A stretch of DNA of 5,633 bases from contig MGUS01000064.1 in assembly GCA_001800085.1 (NCBI GenBank), forward strand, positions 3,165 to 8,797, given 5' to 3'. This document shows positions 1 to 5,633 of this stretch, in pieces (position 1 is the first letter of the stretch; the number at the start of each line of letters is the position of its first letter). The notes beneath the pieces are model-generated. The model made no database searches, was not told the origin of the DNA, and saw nothing but the letters and a program-made list of their open reading frames with translations. The translations under genes and the position numbers were made by a program. This stretch comes from Elusimicrobia bacterium RIFCSPLOWO2_01_FULL_60_11. Lineage in GTDB: Bacteria > Elusimicrobiota > Elusimicrobia > 2-02-FULL-39-32.

Positions 1-463
1 GTCCTTTGAGAGATGCCGTCTGGAAGCGTTTGGAGTAGTTGAAATCGGCGCAGGCGGGGCACATGGAGTCGTAAAAGAAATGGACCCGCGTGAACTCGGC
101 CTTGCAGACATAGCAGGCGCGGGGTTTGATGAGCTTCCGGACTTCGAGGGTTCCGTGCCCGTTGCCGTTCGCGATCTGTTTGGGCGCGGTGAACACGAGC
201 GCCTTGCGCGCGCTCCGAATACCCGTGGCCGCCCGGACCTTCCGCTGATGCTCCTCGATCTTCCGCGAGAGGAGCAGCCGCACGCTCCGCCGCCTCTTTT
301 CTATCTCGATCTTGTCCGGACGGGAGACCCTGCCCGCCGCGGACATCAGGGCGATCTTCTGCTCCTTGGTGAAGTGCGCCAAGCCCTCACCGTTCCTGGC
401 CAGCTCTTCAAGCATGTCGATGCAGGCCTGGACGTCCTCTTTGGAATATTTCGGCGGGTTCAT
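1..463 (-). CDS. SDR-family oxidoreductase with N-terminal zinc-ribbon-like extension (5' part only)
   Basis: The frame is open from the start codon to the left edge with no stop, so only the N-terminal part (about 154 residues) is present. Numbering from the upstream ATG at 472, two cysteine pairs are seen: C120/C123 in RACYVCKAEF and C138/C141 in SMCPACADFNY, followed by KRFQTASLKG. From memory of the family, this CYxC...CxxC-(D/E)FNxxKRxQTAxLxG block comes just before the NAD(P)-binding Rossmann fold of a group of bacterial and fungal SDR proteins. The Rossmann fold itself would begin just past the window edge, so the enzyme call is an inference. The first ~115 residues are a basic, helix-prone region (for example IEIEKRRRSVRLLLSRKIEE). 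I chose the ATG at 463-461 because a perfect TATAAT lies 7 bases upstream; the ATG at 472-470 overlaps that -10 box and would add three residues (MTS). The substrate is unknown. The gene diverges from the CHR transporter gene. Confidence 0.72.
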   Translation of the reverse strand, partial: MNPPKYSKEDVQACIDMLEELARNGEGLAHFTKEQKIALMSAAGRVSRPDKIEIEKRRRSVRLLLSRKIEEHQRKVRAATGIRSARKALVFTAPKQIANGNGHGTLEVRKLIKPRACYVCKAEFTRVHFFYDSMCPACADFNYSKRFQTASLKG

Positions 464-470
464 GGACGTC

Positions 471-476
471 ATTATA
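471..476 (-). promoter_or_regulatory. -10 box of the minus-strand SDR-like gene
   Basis: Read on the minus strand this is a perfect TATAAT. The ATG at 463 begins after 7 intervening bases, which is where sigma-70-type transcription normally starts, so the mRNA would be leaderless. No good -35 hexamer is seen at 16-18 bp spacing. Only a weak AGG lies upstream of the alternative ATG at 472. Confidence 0.6.
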
Positions 477-498
477 CCTAAGAACAAATCTTTTTGGG

Positions 499-504
499 TA
501 TAAT
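499..504 (+). promoter_or_regulatory. -10 box of the CHR transporter gene
   Basis: Perfect TATAAT, followed by six bases (GGGTCC) and the ATG at 511. The predicted transcription start falls on or next to the start codon, implying a leaderless mRNA. No Shine-Dalgarno-like purine run sits at the usual distance, and no clear -35 hexamer is found. Confidence 0.65.
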
Positions 505-510
505 GGGTCC

Positions 511-1623
511 ATGGAATCCGCCCCCAGGCACACTCTCGGGCAACTCATCCTTTACTTCCTGAAACTCGGCACCGTCTGTTTCGGCGGGCCTGTCGCCCTC
601 ATCGAGAACATGCGCCGCGACCTGATAGAGGAAAGGAAATGGTTCTCGGAAGATGATTTCAAGGAAGGCCTGGCCCTGGCCCAGCTGGCTCCCGGGCCCA
701 TGGCCACGCAGACCGCGATCTACCTGGGTTATCTGGATCACGGGATCGCCGGCGCTACGGCGGCGGTCCTTGCGTTCATCCTCCCCTCTTTTCTCATGGT
801 GATCCTCCTGGGATGGGCCTATGTCCGATACGGGGGCCTGCCTTGGATGCAGTCCGTTTTCTACGGCGTGGGCGCGAGCGTCATCGGGATCATCGCCGTG
901 AGCGCCAAGAAGCTGACGGAGAAGACCCTCGGCAGGGACAAGCTCCTTTGGGCCGTCTGCCTGGCCGCGGCCGTCATCACCATCGCGACGGAATCCGAGA
1001 ATGTCTGGATGTTCCTGGCGGCCGGAGTCCTGGTGTGGTGGATCAAAGCGCCTCCTAAGTGGGGGCGGGGCATCGGGATGCTCGCTGTCGAGCCCACGCT
1101 TCTCTGGAAGATATTCCTTTACTTCGGCAAGGCCGGGACCTTTGTGTTCGGCAGCGGGCTGGTCATCGTGCCTTTCCTCTACGGCGGGGTCGTCAAAGAT
1201 TTCCATTGGCTGAACGACCGCCAGTTCCTGGACGCGGTCGCCGTGGCCATGATCACCCCGGGGCCCGTGGTCATCACGGTCGCTTTCATCGGCTACCTGG
1301 TCGCGGGGATGAAGGGCGCCTCCGTCGCCGCCCTGGGAACTTTCCTGCCCTGCTACCTCTTCACCGTCATTCCGGCGCCTTATTTCAAGAAATACGGGAA
1401 GCTTCCCGGCATCGCGGCCTTCGTGGCGGGCGTGACCGCAGCTGCCATGGGCGCCATCACGGGAGCGGTCTTCGTCCTGGGACGGCGCTCCATCATCGAT
1501 GTCCCGACGGCGCTCTTCGCCCTGGCTTCCGCCGCCGTCCTCTGGAAGAAGAAGCTCTCGGAACCCGTCATCGTCCTGATCGCGGGGCTGATCGGGCTTG
1601 CCCTAAAATTTATCGCGATATAG
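511..1623 (+). CDS. chrA: Two-domain CHR-family (chromate-type) transporter
   Basis: This is a 370-residue, very hydrophobic inner-membrane protein made of two homologous CHR domains (about residues 8-180 and 192-368), the usual size for a long-chain ChrA. The first domain has the signature FGGP at 24-27 and PGP at 61-63 (QLAPGPMATQ). The second repeats it in altered form as KAGTFVFGSG (207-216) and TPGPV (249-253). Characterised ChrA proteins export chromate from the cytoplasm; many family members have no tested substrate, so chromate is a family-based guess here. No chromate regulator (ChrB) or sulfur gene is beside it. The ATG at 511 is preceded by a TATAAT six bases away, supporting this start. 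The stop (TAG, 1621-1623) lies inside the promoter-like region of the next gene, and no terminator is visible. Confidence 0.88.
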   Translation: MESAPRHTLGQLILYFLKLGTVCFGGPVALIENMRRDLIEERKWFSEDDFKEGLALAQLAPGPMATQTAIYLGYLDHGIAGATAAVLAFILPSFLMVILLGWAYVRYGGLPWMQSVFYGVGASVIGIIAVSAKKLTEKTLGRDKLLWAVCLAAAVITIATESENVWMFLAAGVLVWWIKAPPKWGRGIGMLAVEPTLLWKIFLYFGKAGTFVFGSGLVIVPFLYGGVVKDFHWLNDRQFLDAVAVAMITPGPVVITVAFIGYLVAGMKGASVAALGTFLPCYLFTVIPAPYFKKYGKLPGIAAFVAGVTAAAMGAITGAVFVLGRRSIIDVPTALFALASAAVLWKKKLSEPVIVLIAGLIGLALKFIAI

Positions 1624-1629
1624 TAAAAT
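1619..1629 (+). promoter_or_regulatory. Promoter-like -10 region of queE
   Basis: Two overlapping candidate -10 hexamers occur: TATAGT (1619-1624) and TAAAAT (1624-1629). The second is six bases before the queE ATG, the same spacing as at the CHR transporter gene. The region overlaps the transporter stop codon. TTGCCC (1598-1603) is a possible -35, but at 15 or 20 bp it is poorly spaced. No Shine-Dalgarno is seen, so a leaderless queE mRNA is likely. Confidence 0.5.
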
Positions 1630-1635
1630 ACATTC

Positions 1636-2274
1636 ATGCAGCTCATCGAACACTATCTTTCCATCCAGGGCGAGGGGCTTCATCCCGGAAAGCTGACTTA
1701 TTTCGTCCGCTTCGCGCGCTGCAACCTCTCCTGCTCCTGGTGCGATTCCACATATACCTTCGGCAAAGGCGACGAGATATCTTTTGCCGTGGTCGCCAAC
1801 GCCATCCTGGGCTCCAAAGCCCGCTTCGTGTGCCTCACCGGCGGCGAGCCCCTGCTCCATACCGAGGACTGCCTGCGCCTCATCCGCCATTTTCCTGAGA
1901 TCCATTTCGACATCGAAACGGGCGGGGCGCTCGACATCGCCCCCGTTCAGACCCCCATTTCCTCCGTCATCATGGACTGGAAGCTCACGCACAGCGGCAT
2001 GAGCTCCAGGATGAAGGAGGAACACTTGCGGCTTCTGCGCCCGGACAAGGACCTGCTCAAATTCGTCACGGACGGCTCCGACGAGGAGAAGGCCGAGATT
2101 CTGGCCTTGATCGCCCGCACCGAGAACCTGGATTTTCCCGTTTCCATCCAGCCCGTCTGGGGGACCGACTCCCAAAAACTCACCGAATGGACCCTTTCCC
2201 TTAAGAACCCCCGCCTGCAGGTCAACCTCCAGATCCACAAGCTCATATGGGGAGATAAAAGAATCGGCGTTTAA
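1636..2274 (+). CDS. queE: 7-carboxy-7-deazaguanine synthase (radical SAM)
   Basis: This 212-residue protein has the normal QueE length. QueE converts 6-carboxy-5,6,7,8-tetrahydropterin to 7-carboxy-7-deazaguanine, the ring-contraction step toward preQ0 and queuosine, using SAM, a [4Fe-4S] cluster and Mg2+. Visible motifs are the N-terminal SIQGEG (9-14), the cluster-binding CX3CX2C at C29, C33 and C36 (RCNLSCSWCDSTYTF), the SAM-binding TGGEPL (68-73), ETGG (94-97), and a family-typical C-terminus QIHKLIWGDKRIGV. The ETxG position is often ETNG, ETSG or ETQG in relatives, so ETGG is a mild variant. An in-frame TAA at 1624-1626 blocks any upstream ATG, so the start at 1636 is firm. There is no Shine-Dalgarno; a -10-like box six bases upstream suggests leaderless translation. 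The partner genes queD, queC and queF are not in the window, so the pathway is probably dispersed. Confidence 0.93.
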   Translation: MQLIEHYLSIQGEGLHPGKLTYFVRFARCNLSCSWCDSTYTFGKGDEISFAVVANAILGSKARFVCLTGGEPLLHTEDCLRLIRHFPEIHFDIETGGALDIAPVQTPISSVIMDWKLTHSGMSSRMKEEHLRLLRPDKDLLKFVTDGSDEEKAEILALIARTENLDFPVSIQPVWGTDSQKLTEWTLSLKNPRLQVNLQIHKLIWGDKRIGV

Positions 2275-2278
2275 GCAC

Positions 2279-2307
2279 TTGAAATGGCGGGTGCCTTCTG
2301 TTACTCT
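2279..2307 (+). promoter_or_regulatory. Candidate promoter of the kinase-phosphatase operon
   Basis: TTGAAA (2279-2284) and TACTCT (2302-2307) are separated by 17 bp, and the -10 is preceded by TG plus one base (2299-2301), an extended -10 feature. The -35 matches five of six consensus bases; the -10 matches only three, though these include the conserved first two and last. Transcription would begin near 2314, giving a leader of only about five bases. The box fills the 44-base gap after queE. Confidence 0.4.
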
Positions 2308-2309
2308 TC

Positions 2310-2315
2310 AGGGGG
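2310..2315 (+). promoter_or_regulatory. Possible weak ribosome binding site of the kinase gene
   Basis: AGGGGG lies only three bases before the ATG at 2319, closer than an effective Shine-Dalgarno usually is. If transcription starts near 2314 it would be mostly absent from the mRNA. It helps fix the start only weakly. Confidence 0.3.
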
Positions 2316-2318
2316 CGT

Positions 2319-4853
2319 ATGAAGAAGTTCCTGCTTTCGGACTACACCTGGGGGGCTCTCCTGACATTGCTGGTCCTGGCCCTCTTCCACCTCCAAGTCC
2401 CTTTCTTCGATAATCTCGAACACATGATCTACGACGCGCGGGCGCGTTTCCGCTTGAAACCCGAAGTCGCGCAGAGGGGCGATGACATCGCCATCGTGGC
2501 CATCGACGACGACTCCATCAATAAGATCGGCCGCTGGCCCTGGCCCCGTTCCACCATGGCGACCCTATTAAACAAACTCGCGGAATACCAGCCCAAAGTG
2601 GTGGGGCTGAACATCCTTTTCAGCGAGCCCGAGAACCCCCAGTTCCTTGAGGAACTGCAGGCCCTGGAGGGGAATTACGGGGCCATCCTCCTCTCCAAGA
2701 AGAAAAAAACGCCCGCGGAGGAAGAATTCCTCCTCTCCCTCTCGAGCGCCATCCAGAGGGTGGACAATGACTCCAAACTCATCAACACCATCTCGGAGAC
2801 CGGCAACACGGTCCTGGCCATGTCCTTCGGCTTGAGCGACACCCCCCCATCCGACGAAAAGATCGAGGAGCTGCCCTACGCCCTGTCCATGAGCAGCATC
2901 GCGCACATCGAGAACCTCGAGGAAGAAGCGATGTTTTGGCCCGCGCAGGCGGCAGAGGCGGGGCTTCCCTTGGACGAATTCGCGGAAGGATCCCTGGGCA
3001 CCGGCCATGTGTCCATCCTGCCCGATTCCGACGGGGTCATCCGCAGGGACGTGCCCTTCGTCAAGTTTTTCGGGAAATATTACCCCTCTTTCCCTCTTCA
3101 GCTGGCGCGGGTGTATCAGGGCCTGGCCCTGGACGACGTCCATATCCGCCTGGGCAAGGAGATCCGCCTGGGCGGCCTTCAGATCCCCATCGACAGCGAG
3201 AACCGCATGAGCCTGTCCTATGTGGGCGAGCCCGGCACCTTTCCCTATTATTCTTTCTTCGATGTCATCAACGACAAAGTCCAGGCAAGCGCGTTCAAGA
3301 ACAAGATCGTCCTGGTGGGGTTCACCGCGTCCGGCCTGGGATCGCTCTATGTGACACCCGTGGCCCACAATTTCCCCGGCGTCGAATACATCGCCAATGC
3401 CGTCCAGAACATGCTCCATAAGAACTTCATCGTGGCCCCACCCTGGAGTTTCAAGATCGAACTGGGAAGCATCCTCCTCGTGGGCCTTTTCGTGACTTTA
3501 CTCCTCCCGCGCCTCAAAGCCGGGACGGGATTCCTGATCTCGCTCCTGCTGGGCGCGGCCATCGTGGCCCCCGCGGGCTACCTTTTCGTCAAAGAGGGCT
3601 GGTGGATCAAGCTCATCTACCCCTTCTTCCTCCTCGTGGTGGGCTACATCGTGGTCATCTCCAAGAAATTCTTCACGACGGAAAAGAAGAAGGAGCTGGT
3701 GGAGGCGAGCGAGATCGAGACCAACAAGATGCTGGGCCTCTCCTTCCAGGGCCAGGGCCAGCTCGACCTCGCTTTCGAGAAGTTCAGGAAATGCCCCGTG
3801 GACGACAACATGAAGGACGTCCTCTACAACCTGGGGCTCGATTTCGAAAGGAAAAGACAGTTCAACAAGGCCGTTTCCGTCTACGAGACCATCTCTAAAA
3901 CAGACCCTAAATTCAAGGACATCCCGGGCAAGATCGACATGCTTAAAAAAGCGGCCGAGGGCGCGGTCTTCGGCTCCTCCCTGCCCGGCGGCAAGCAGTC
4001 CAAGGAAGGCACGGTGATGCTGGACTCGAGCGCGATGAAGCCCACGCTGGGCCGCTACGAGATATTGAAGGAGCTGGGGCGGGGCGCGATGGGCGTGGTC
4101 TACCTGGGCAAGGACCCCAAGATCAACCGCACGGTGGCCATCAAGACCATGATGTTCGACGACGACGTGGCCGAGGCCGACCTGAAGGACATGAAAGAAA
4201 GGTTCTTCCGCGAGGCCGAATCCGCCGGCAAGCTGTCCCACCCCAACATCGTCCGCATCTTCGACGCGGGAGAGGACCAGGACATGGCCTACATCGCCAT
4301 GGAACTCATGGAAGGCGAGGATTTGAAAGCGTACTCCACGAAAGAAAAACTCCTGCCCCTCCCCAAAGTGGTGGACTACGTCTCCAAGGTGGCCGACGCC
4401 CTTGATTTCGCGCACCAGCAGGGCGTGTTCCACCGCGACATCAAGCCCGCCAACATCATGCTGTTGAAGGACGGCACGGTGCGGGTGGCCGATTTCGGCA
4501 TCGCGCGCATCCAGGGTTCCTCCAAGACCGCGACGGGCACGGTCCTCGGCACGCCCTCCTACATGAGCCCCGAACAGATCGCGGGCAAGAAGATCGACGG
4601 GCGAAGCGACCTTTTTTCCCTGGGCGTCTCCCTTTATGAGCTGCTCACGGGGGAGAAGCCCTTCAAGGGCGGAGACGCCATCGGCACGCTCCTTTTCCAG
4701 ATCGCCAACGACCCCCACTCGGACGCCCGGAAGGTCCGGCCGGAGATATCGGAAAAACTCGCAGCGGTCATCGACCGCGCCCTCACCAAAGACCCGGATA
4801 AAAGATACCAGCGCGGGGCGGAGATGGCCATCGAGTTGAGGAGCTGCTTATGA
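2319..4853 (+). CDS. Membrane Ser/Thr protein kinase with N-terminal CHASE2 sensor and TPR-like linker
   Basis: This 844-residue protein reads as a transmembrane receptor kinase. Domains in order: membrane segment about 10-30; CHASE2 extracytoplasmic sensor about 30-370, with the typical DIAIVAIDDDSINKIGRWPWPR (WPWPR at 73-77), LFSEPE, and GHVSILPDSDGVIRRDVPF; three membrane segments about 378-398, 402-424 and 428-452; a TPR-like pair about 466-532, the second repeat being the better (499-532, ending DPKF); then a Hanks-type kinase from about 580 to the end. The kinase looks active: glycine loop GRGAMG (587-592), VAIK lysine K609, alpha-C glutamate E632, HRDIKPAN with D707, K709 and N712, DFG 725-727, and SPE 750-752. 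Threonines 737, 739, 741 and 745 in the activation loop are plausible autophosphorylation sites. Four membrane segments put the sensor in the periplasm and the kinase in the cytoplasm. The CHASE2 ligand is unknown. The last four bases overlap the phosphatase gene, indicating translational coupling. Confidence 0.93.
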   Translation: MKKFLLSDYTWGALLTLLVLALFHLQVPFFDNLEHMIYDARARFRLKPEVAQRGDDIAIVAIDDDSINKIGRWPWPRSTMATLLNKLAEYQPKVVGLNILFSEPENPQFLEELQALEGNYGAILLSKKKKTPAEEEFLLSLSSAIQRVDNDSKLINTISETGNTVLAMSFGLSDTPPSDEKIEELPYALSMSSIAHIENLEEEAMFWPAQAAEAGLPLDEFAEGSLGTGHVSILPDSDGVIRRDVPFVKFFGKYYPSFPLQLARVYQGLALDDVHIRLGKEIRLGGLQIPIDSENRMSLSYVGEPGTFPYYSFFDVINDKVQASAFKNKIVLVGFTASGLGSLYVTPVAHNFPGVEYIANAVQNMLHKNFIVAPPWSFKIELGSILLVGLFVTLLLPRLKAGTGFLISLLLGAAIVAPAGYLFVKEGWWIKLIYPFFLLVVGYIVVISKKFFTTEKKKELVEASEIETNKMLGLSFQGQGQLDLAFEKFRKCPVDDNMKDVLYNLGLDFERKRQFNKAVSVYETISKTDPKFKDIPGKIDMLKKAAEGAVFGSSLPGGKQSKEGTVMLDSSAMKPTLGRYEILKELGRGAMGVVYLGKDPKINRTVAIKTMMFDDDVAEADLKDMKERFFREAESAGKLSHPNIVRIFDAGEDQDMAYIAMELMEGEDLKAYSTKEKLLPLPKVVDYVSKVADALDFAHQQGVFHRDIKPANIMLLKDGTVRVADFGIARIQGSSKTATGTVLGTPSYMSPEQIAGKKIDGRSDLFSLGVSLYELLTGEKPFKGGDAIGTLLFQIANDPHSDARKVRPEISEKLAAVIDRALTKDPDKRYQRGAEMAIELRSCL
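4838..4843 (+). promoter_or_regulatory. Ribosome binding site of the PP2C gene
   Basis: GAGGAG lies six bases before the ATG at 4850, inside the last codons of the kinase gene. This is a strong Shine-Dalgarno and supports the start in the ATGA overlap. Confidence 0.8.
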
Positions 4854-5611
4854 AGATCGACATCGCGGGCAGGAGCGACGTGGGCAAGAAGCGGGCCAAC
4901 AACGAGGACGGCTTCGCGGTGGACCCCGAGATGGGGCTTTTCATCGTGGCCGACGGCATGGGCGGGCACAACCACGGCGAGGTGGCCAGCAAGATGGCCG
5001 TCGACACCACCCTAAATTCCATGAAGAATTTCATCCTGAAAGGGCAGAAAGCCATCCTGGGAAAGGTGGACCCCAAGGTCTCGGAGCGCGCCAACCAGAT
5101 GGCCAGCTCGGTGCGGCTGGCCAACCAGATCATCTTCGAATCGGCCAGGACCAAGCCGCAGTACAGCGGCATGGGCACCACCATCGACGCGGTGCTCATC
5201 CACAAGGACAGGGCGGCCGTGGCCCATGTGGGAGACAGCCGCGTCTATCTCGCCCGCGACGGCAAGCTCACCCAGATCACCGAAGACCATTCCCTGGTGG
5301 AAGACCAGGTGCGCCAGGGGCTGCTCAAAAGGGAAGAGGCCGACCGTTCGCACCTTAAGAACGTCCTGACGCGCGCCCTCGGCGTGGACGAGGTGACCGA
5401 AGTGGACGTCGTGGAAGTGGAGCTGCGCCCGGGAGACCTCCTCATCGGCTGCACGGACGGCCTGAACAAGATGGTGTCGGACGACGAGATATTGAAGACC
5501 GTTCCGCTCATGAAGACGCCCAAGATGATCGCCGACCACCTGGTGGACATGGCCAACGCCGCCGGAGGCGTTGACAACGTGACCGTCGTCGTGGCACAAT
5601 GGAGCAAATAG
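4850..5611 (+). CDS. PP2C-family (PPM) Ser/Thr protein phosphatase
   Basis: At 253 residues this is a single, complete soluble PP2C domain of normal bacterial length (PrpC/Stp type). It hydrolyses phosphoserine and phosphothreonine using metal ions. Motifs in order: RANNEDGF with E19 and D20; metal-binding VADGMGGH with D35 and G36; GMGTT (107-111); HVGDSRVY (126-133); TEDHSLV (144-150); CTDGL with D203; and GGVDNVTVV with D242 and N243. All the acidic metal ligands expected for the family are present, so it should be active. The start overlaps the kinase stop (ATGA) behind a good GAGGAG. The neighbouring kinase is the obvious partner: the phosphatase likely dephosphorylates the kinase activation loop and shared substrates. 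Its stop TAG is immediately followed by the next start codon. Confidence 0.95.
   Translation: MKIDIAGRSDVGKKRANNEDGFAVDPEMGLFIVADGMGGHNHGEVASKMAVDTTLNSMKNFILKGQKAILGKVDPKVSERANQMASSVRLANQIIFESARTKPQYSGMGTTIDAVLIHKDRAAVAHVGDSRVYLARDGKLTQITEDHSLVEDQVRQGLLKREEADRSHLKNVLTRALGVDEVTEVDVVEVELRPGDLLIGCTDGLNKMVSDDEILKTVPLMKTPKMIADHLVDMANAAGGVDNVTVVVAQWSK
5601..5604 (+). promoter_or_regulatory. Ribosome binding site of the gene cut at the right edge
   Basis: GGAG lies seven bases before the ATG at 5612, within the last codons of the phosphatase gene, at ideal spacing. It supports a real downstream gene. Confidence 0.65.
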
Positions 5612-5633
5612 ATGCCCAAGATCATCCTTAAAT
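5612..5633 (+). CDS. Start of a third operon gene, probably an FHA-domain protein
   Basis: Only seven codons (MPKIILK) are present before the window ends. The ATG abuts the phosphatase TAG with no gap and has GGAG seven bases upstream, so a co-translated gene is very likely. A short start followed by a beta-strand like this is common in proteins that open with a phosphothreonine-binding FHA domain, and kinase-PP2C-FHA is a frequent gene set. The FHA call rests on context and seven residues, so it is tentative. Confidence 0.55.

Larger units (their letters stand above)
470..505. repeat. 9-bp inverted repeat made of two divergent -10 boxes
   Basis: CATTATACC (470-478) and GGTATAATG (497-505) are perfect reverse complements separated by 18 bases. 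Each arm contains the TATAAT of one of the two divergent genes. The symmetry may only reflect two copies of the same extended promoter consensus, or it may serve as a shared binding site for a regulator of both genes. Confidence 0.7.

Noticed and set aside
80..481. 133-residue open frame on the plus strand at the left edge
   Set aside because: It lies opposite the minus-strand frame that carries recognisable CxxC and KRxQT motifs. Its own translation has no family features and no start signals.
478..1206. 242-residue minus-strand open frame under the CHR transporter
   Set aside because: Low-complexity, charged translation with no motif, opposite a clear membrane protein; it is a shadow frame.
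1620..1636. preQ1 riboswitch before queE
   Set aside because: Only 12 bases separate the transporter stop from the queE start, and the likely leader length is near zero, so there is no room for an aptamer.
2275..2318. Rho-independent terminator after queE
   Set aside because: Only a weak 4-bp GCAC/GTGC pairing is present and no T-run follows; the space is better explained by a promoter.
2703..2709. A7 run in the kinase gene as a programmed frameshift site
   Set aside because: The reading frame continues intact through conserved CHASE2 and kinase motifs, and no stimulatory structure or useful alternative frame product is evident.
3498..4718. 406-residue open frame on the minus strand under the kinase gene
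   Set aside because: Antisense shadow caused by G/C-ending codons in the kinase gene. The translation is a low-complexity mix of H, V, G, L and D with no domain, and the sense strand has clear kinase motifs.
1..5633. CRISPR array, tRNA, rRNA, insertion sequence or defence system
   Set aside because: No regularly spaced repeats, cloverleaf sequences, transposase motifs or long flanking repeats were found by reading; gene content is signalling, transport and cofactor synthesis.

Overview
The window is GC-rich bacterial chromosome, tightly packed, with codons mostly ending in G or C. It holds four complete genes and two genes cut by the window edges. No mobile element, tRNA, rRNA or CRISPR array is visible. 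Two traits suggest a Gram-negative, deep-branching environmental bacterium: a CHASE2-sensor Ser/Thr kinase with its own PP2C phosphatase, and start codons placed 6-7 bases after a -10 box. Elusimicrobiota or a similar phylum is possible, but the sequence alone does not settle the taxon.

Left part (1-1623): two divergent genes share a 47-base intergenic region. The minus-strand gene runs off the left edge. It encodes the N-terminal part of a protein with a CxxC...CxxC zinc-ribbon-like module, of the kind that precedes a short-chain dehydrogenase (SDR) Rossmann domain. The plus-strand gene encodes a two-domain CHR-family (chromate-type) transporter. Each has a perfect TATAAT just before its start codon, and the two boxes form a 9-bp inverted repeat, so both mRNAs are probably leaderless.

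Middle (1636-2274): queE, the radical SAM enzyme that makes 7-carboxy-7-deazaguanine for queuosine or other 7-deazaguanine derivatives. It starts 12 bases after the transporter stop and has its own promoter-like sequence and no Shine-Dalgarno.

Right part (2319-5633): a phosphorylation-signalling operon. An 844-residue membrane Ser/Thr kinase (periplasmic CHASE2 sensor, three membrane segments, a TPR-like linker, C-terminal kinase) overlaps by four bases a PP2C-type phosphatase. The phosphatase stop directly abuts the start of a third gene, whose first residues (MPKIILK) look like the start of an FHA-domain protein. Together these would form a sensor/writer, eraser and probable phosphothreonine reader made from one mRNA. 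The two downstream operon genes have clear Shine-Dalgarno sequences, while three of the four promoter-proximal genes have none.
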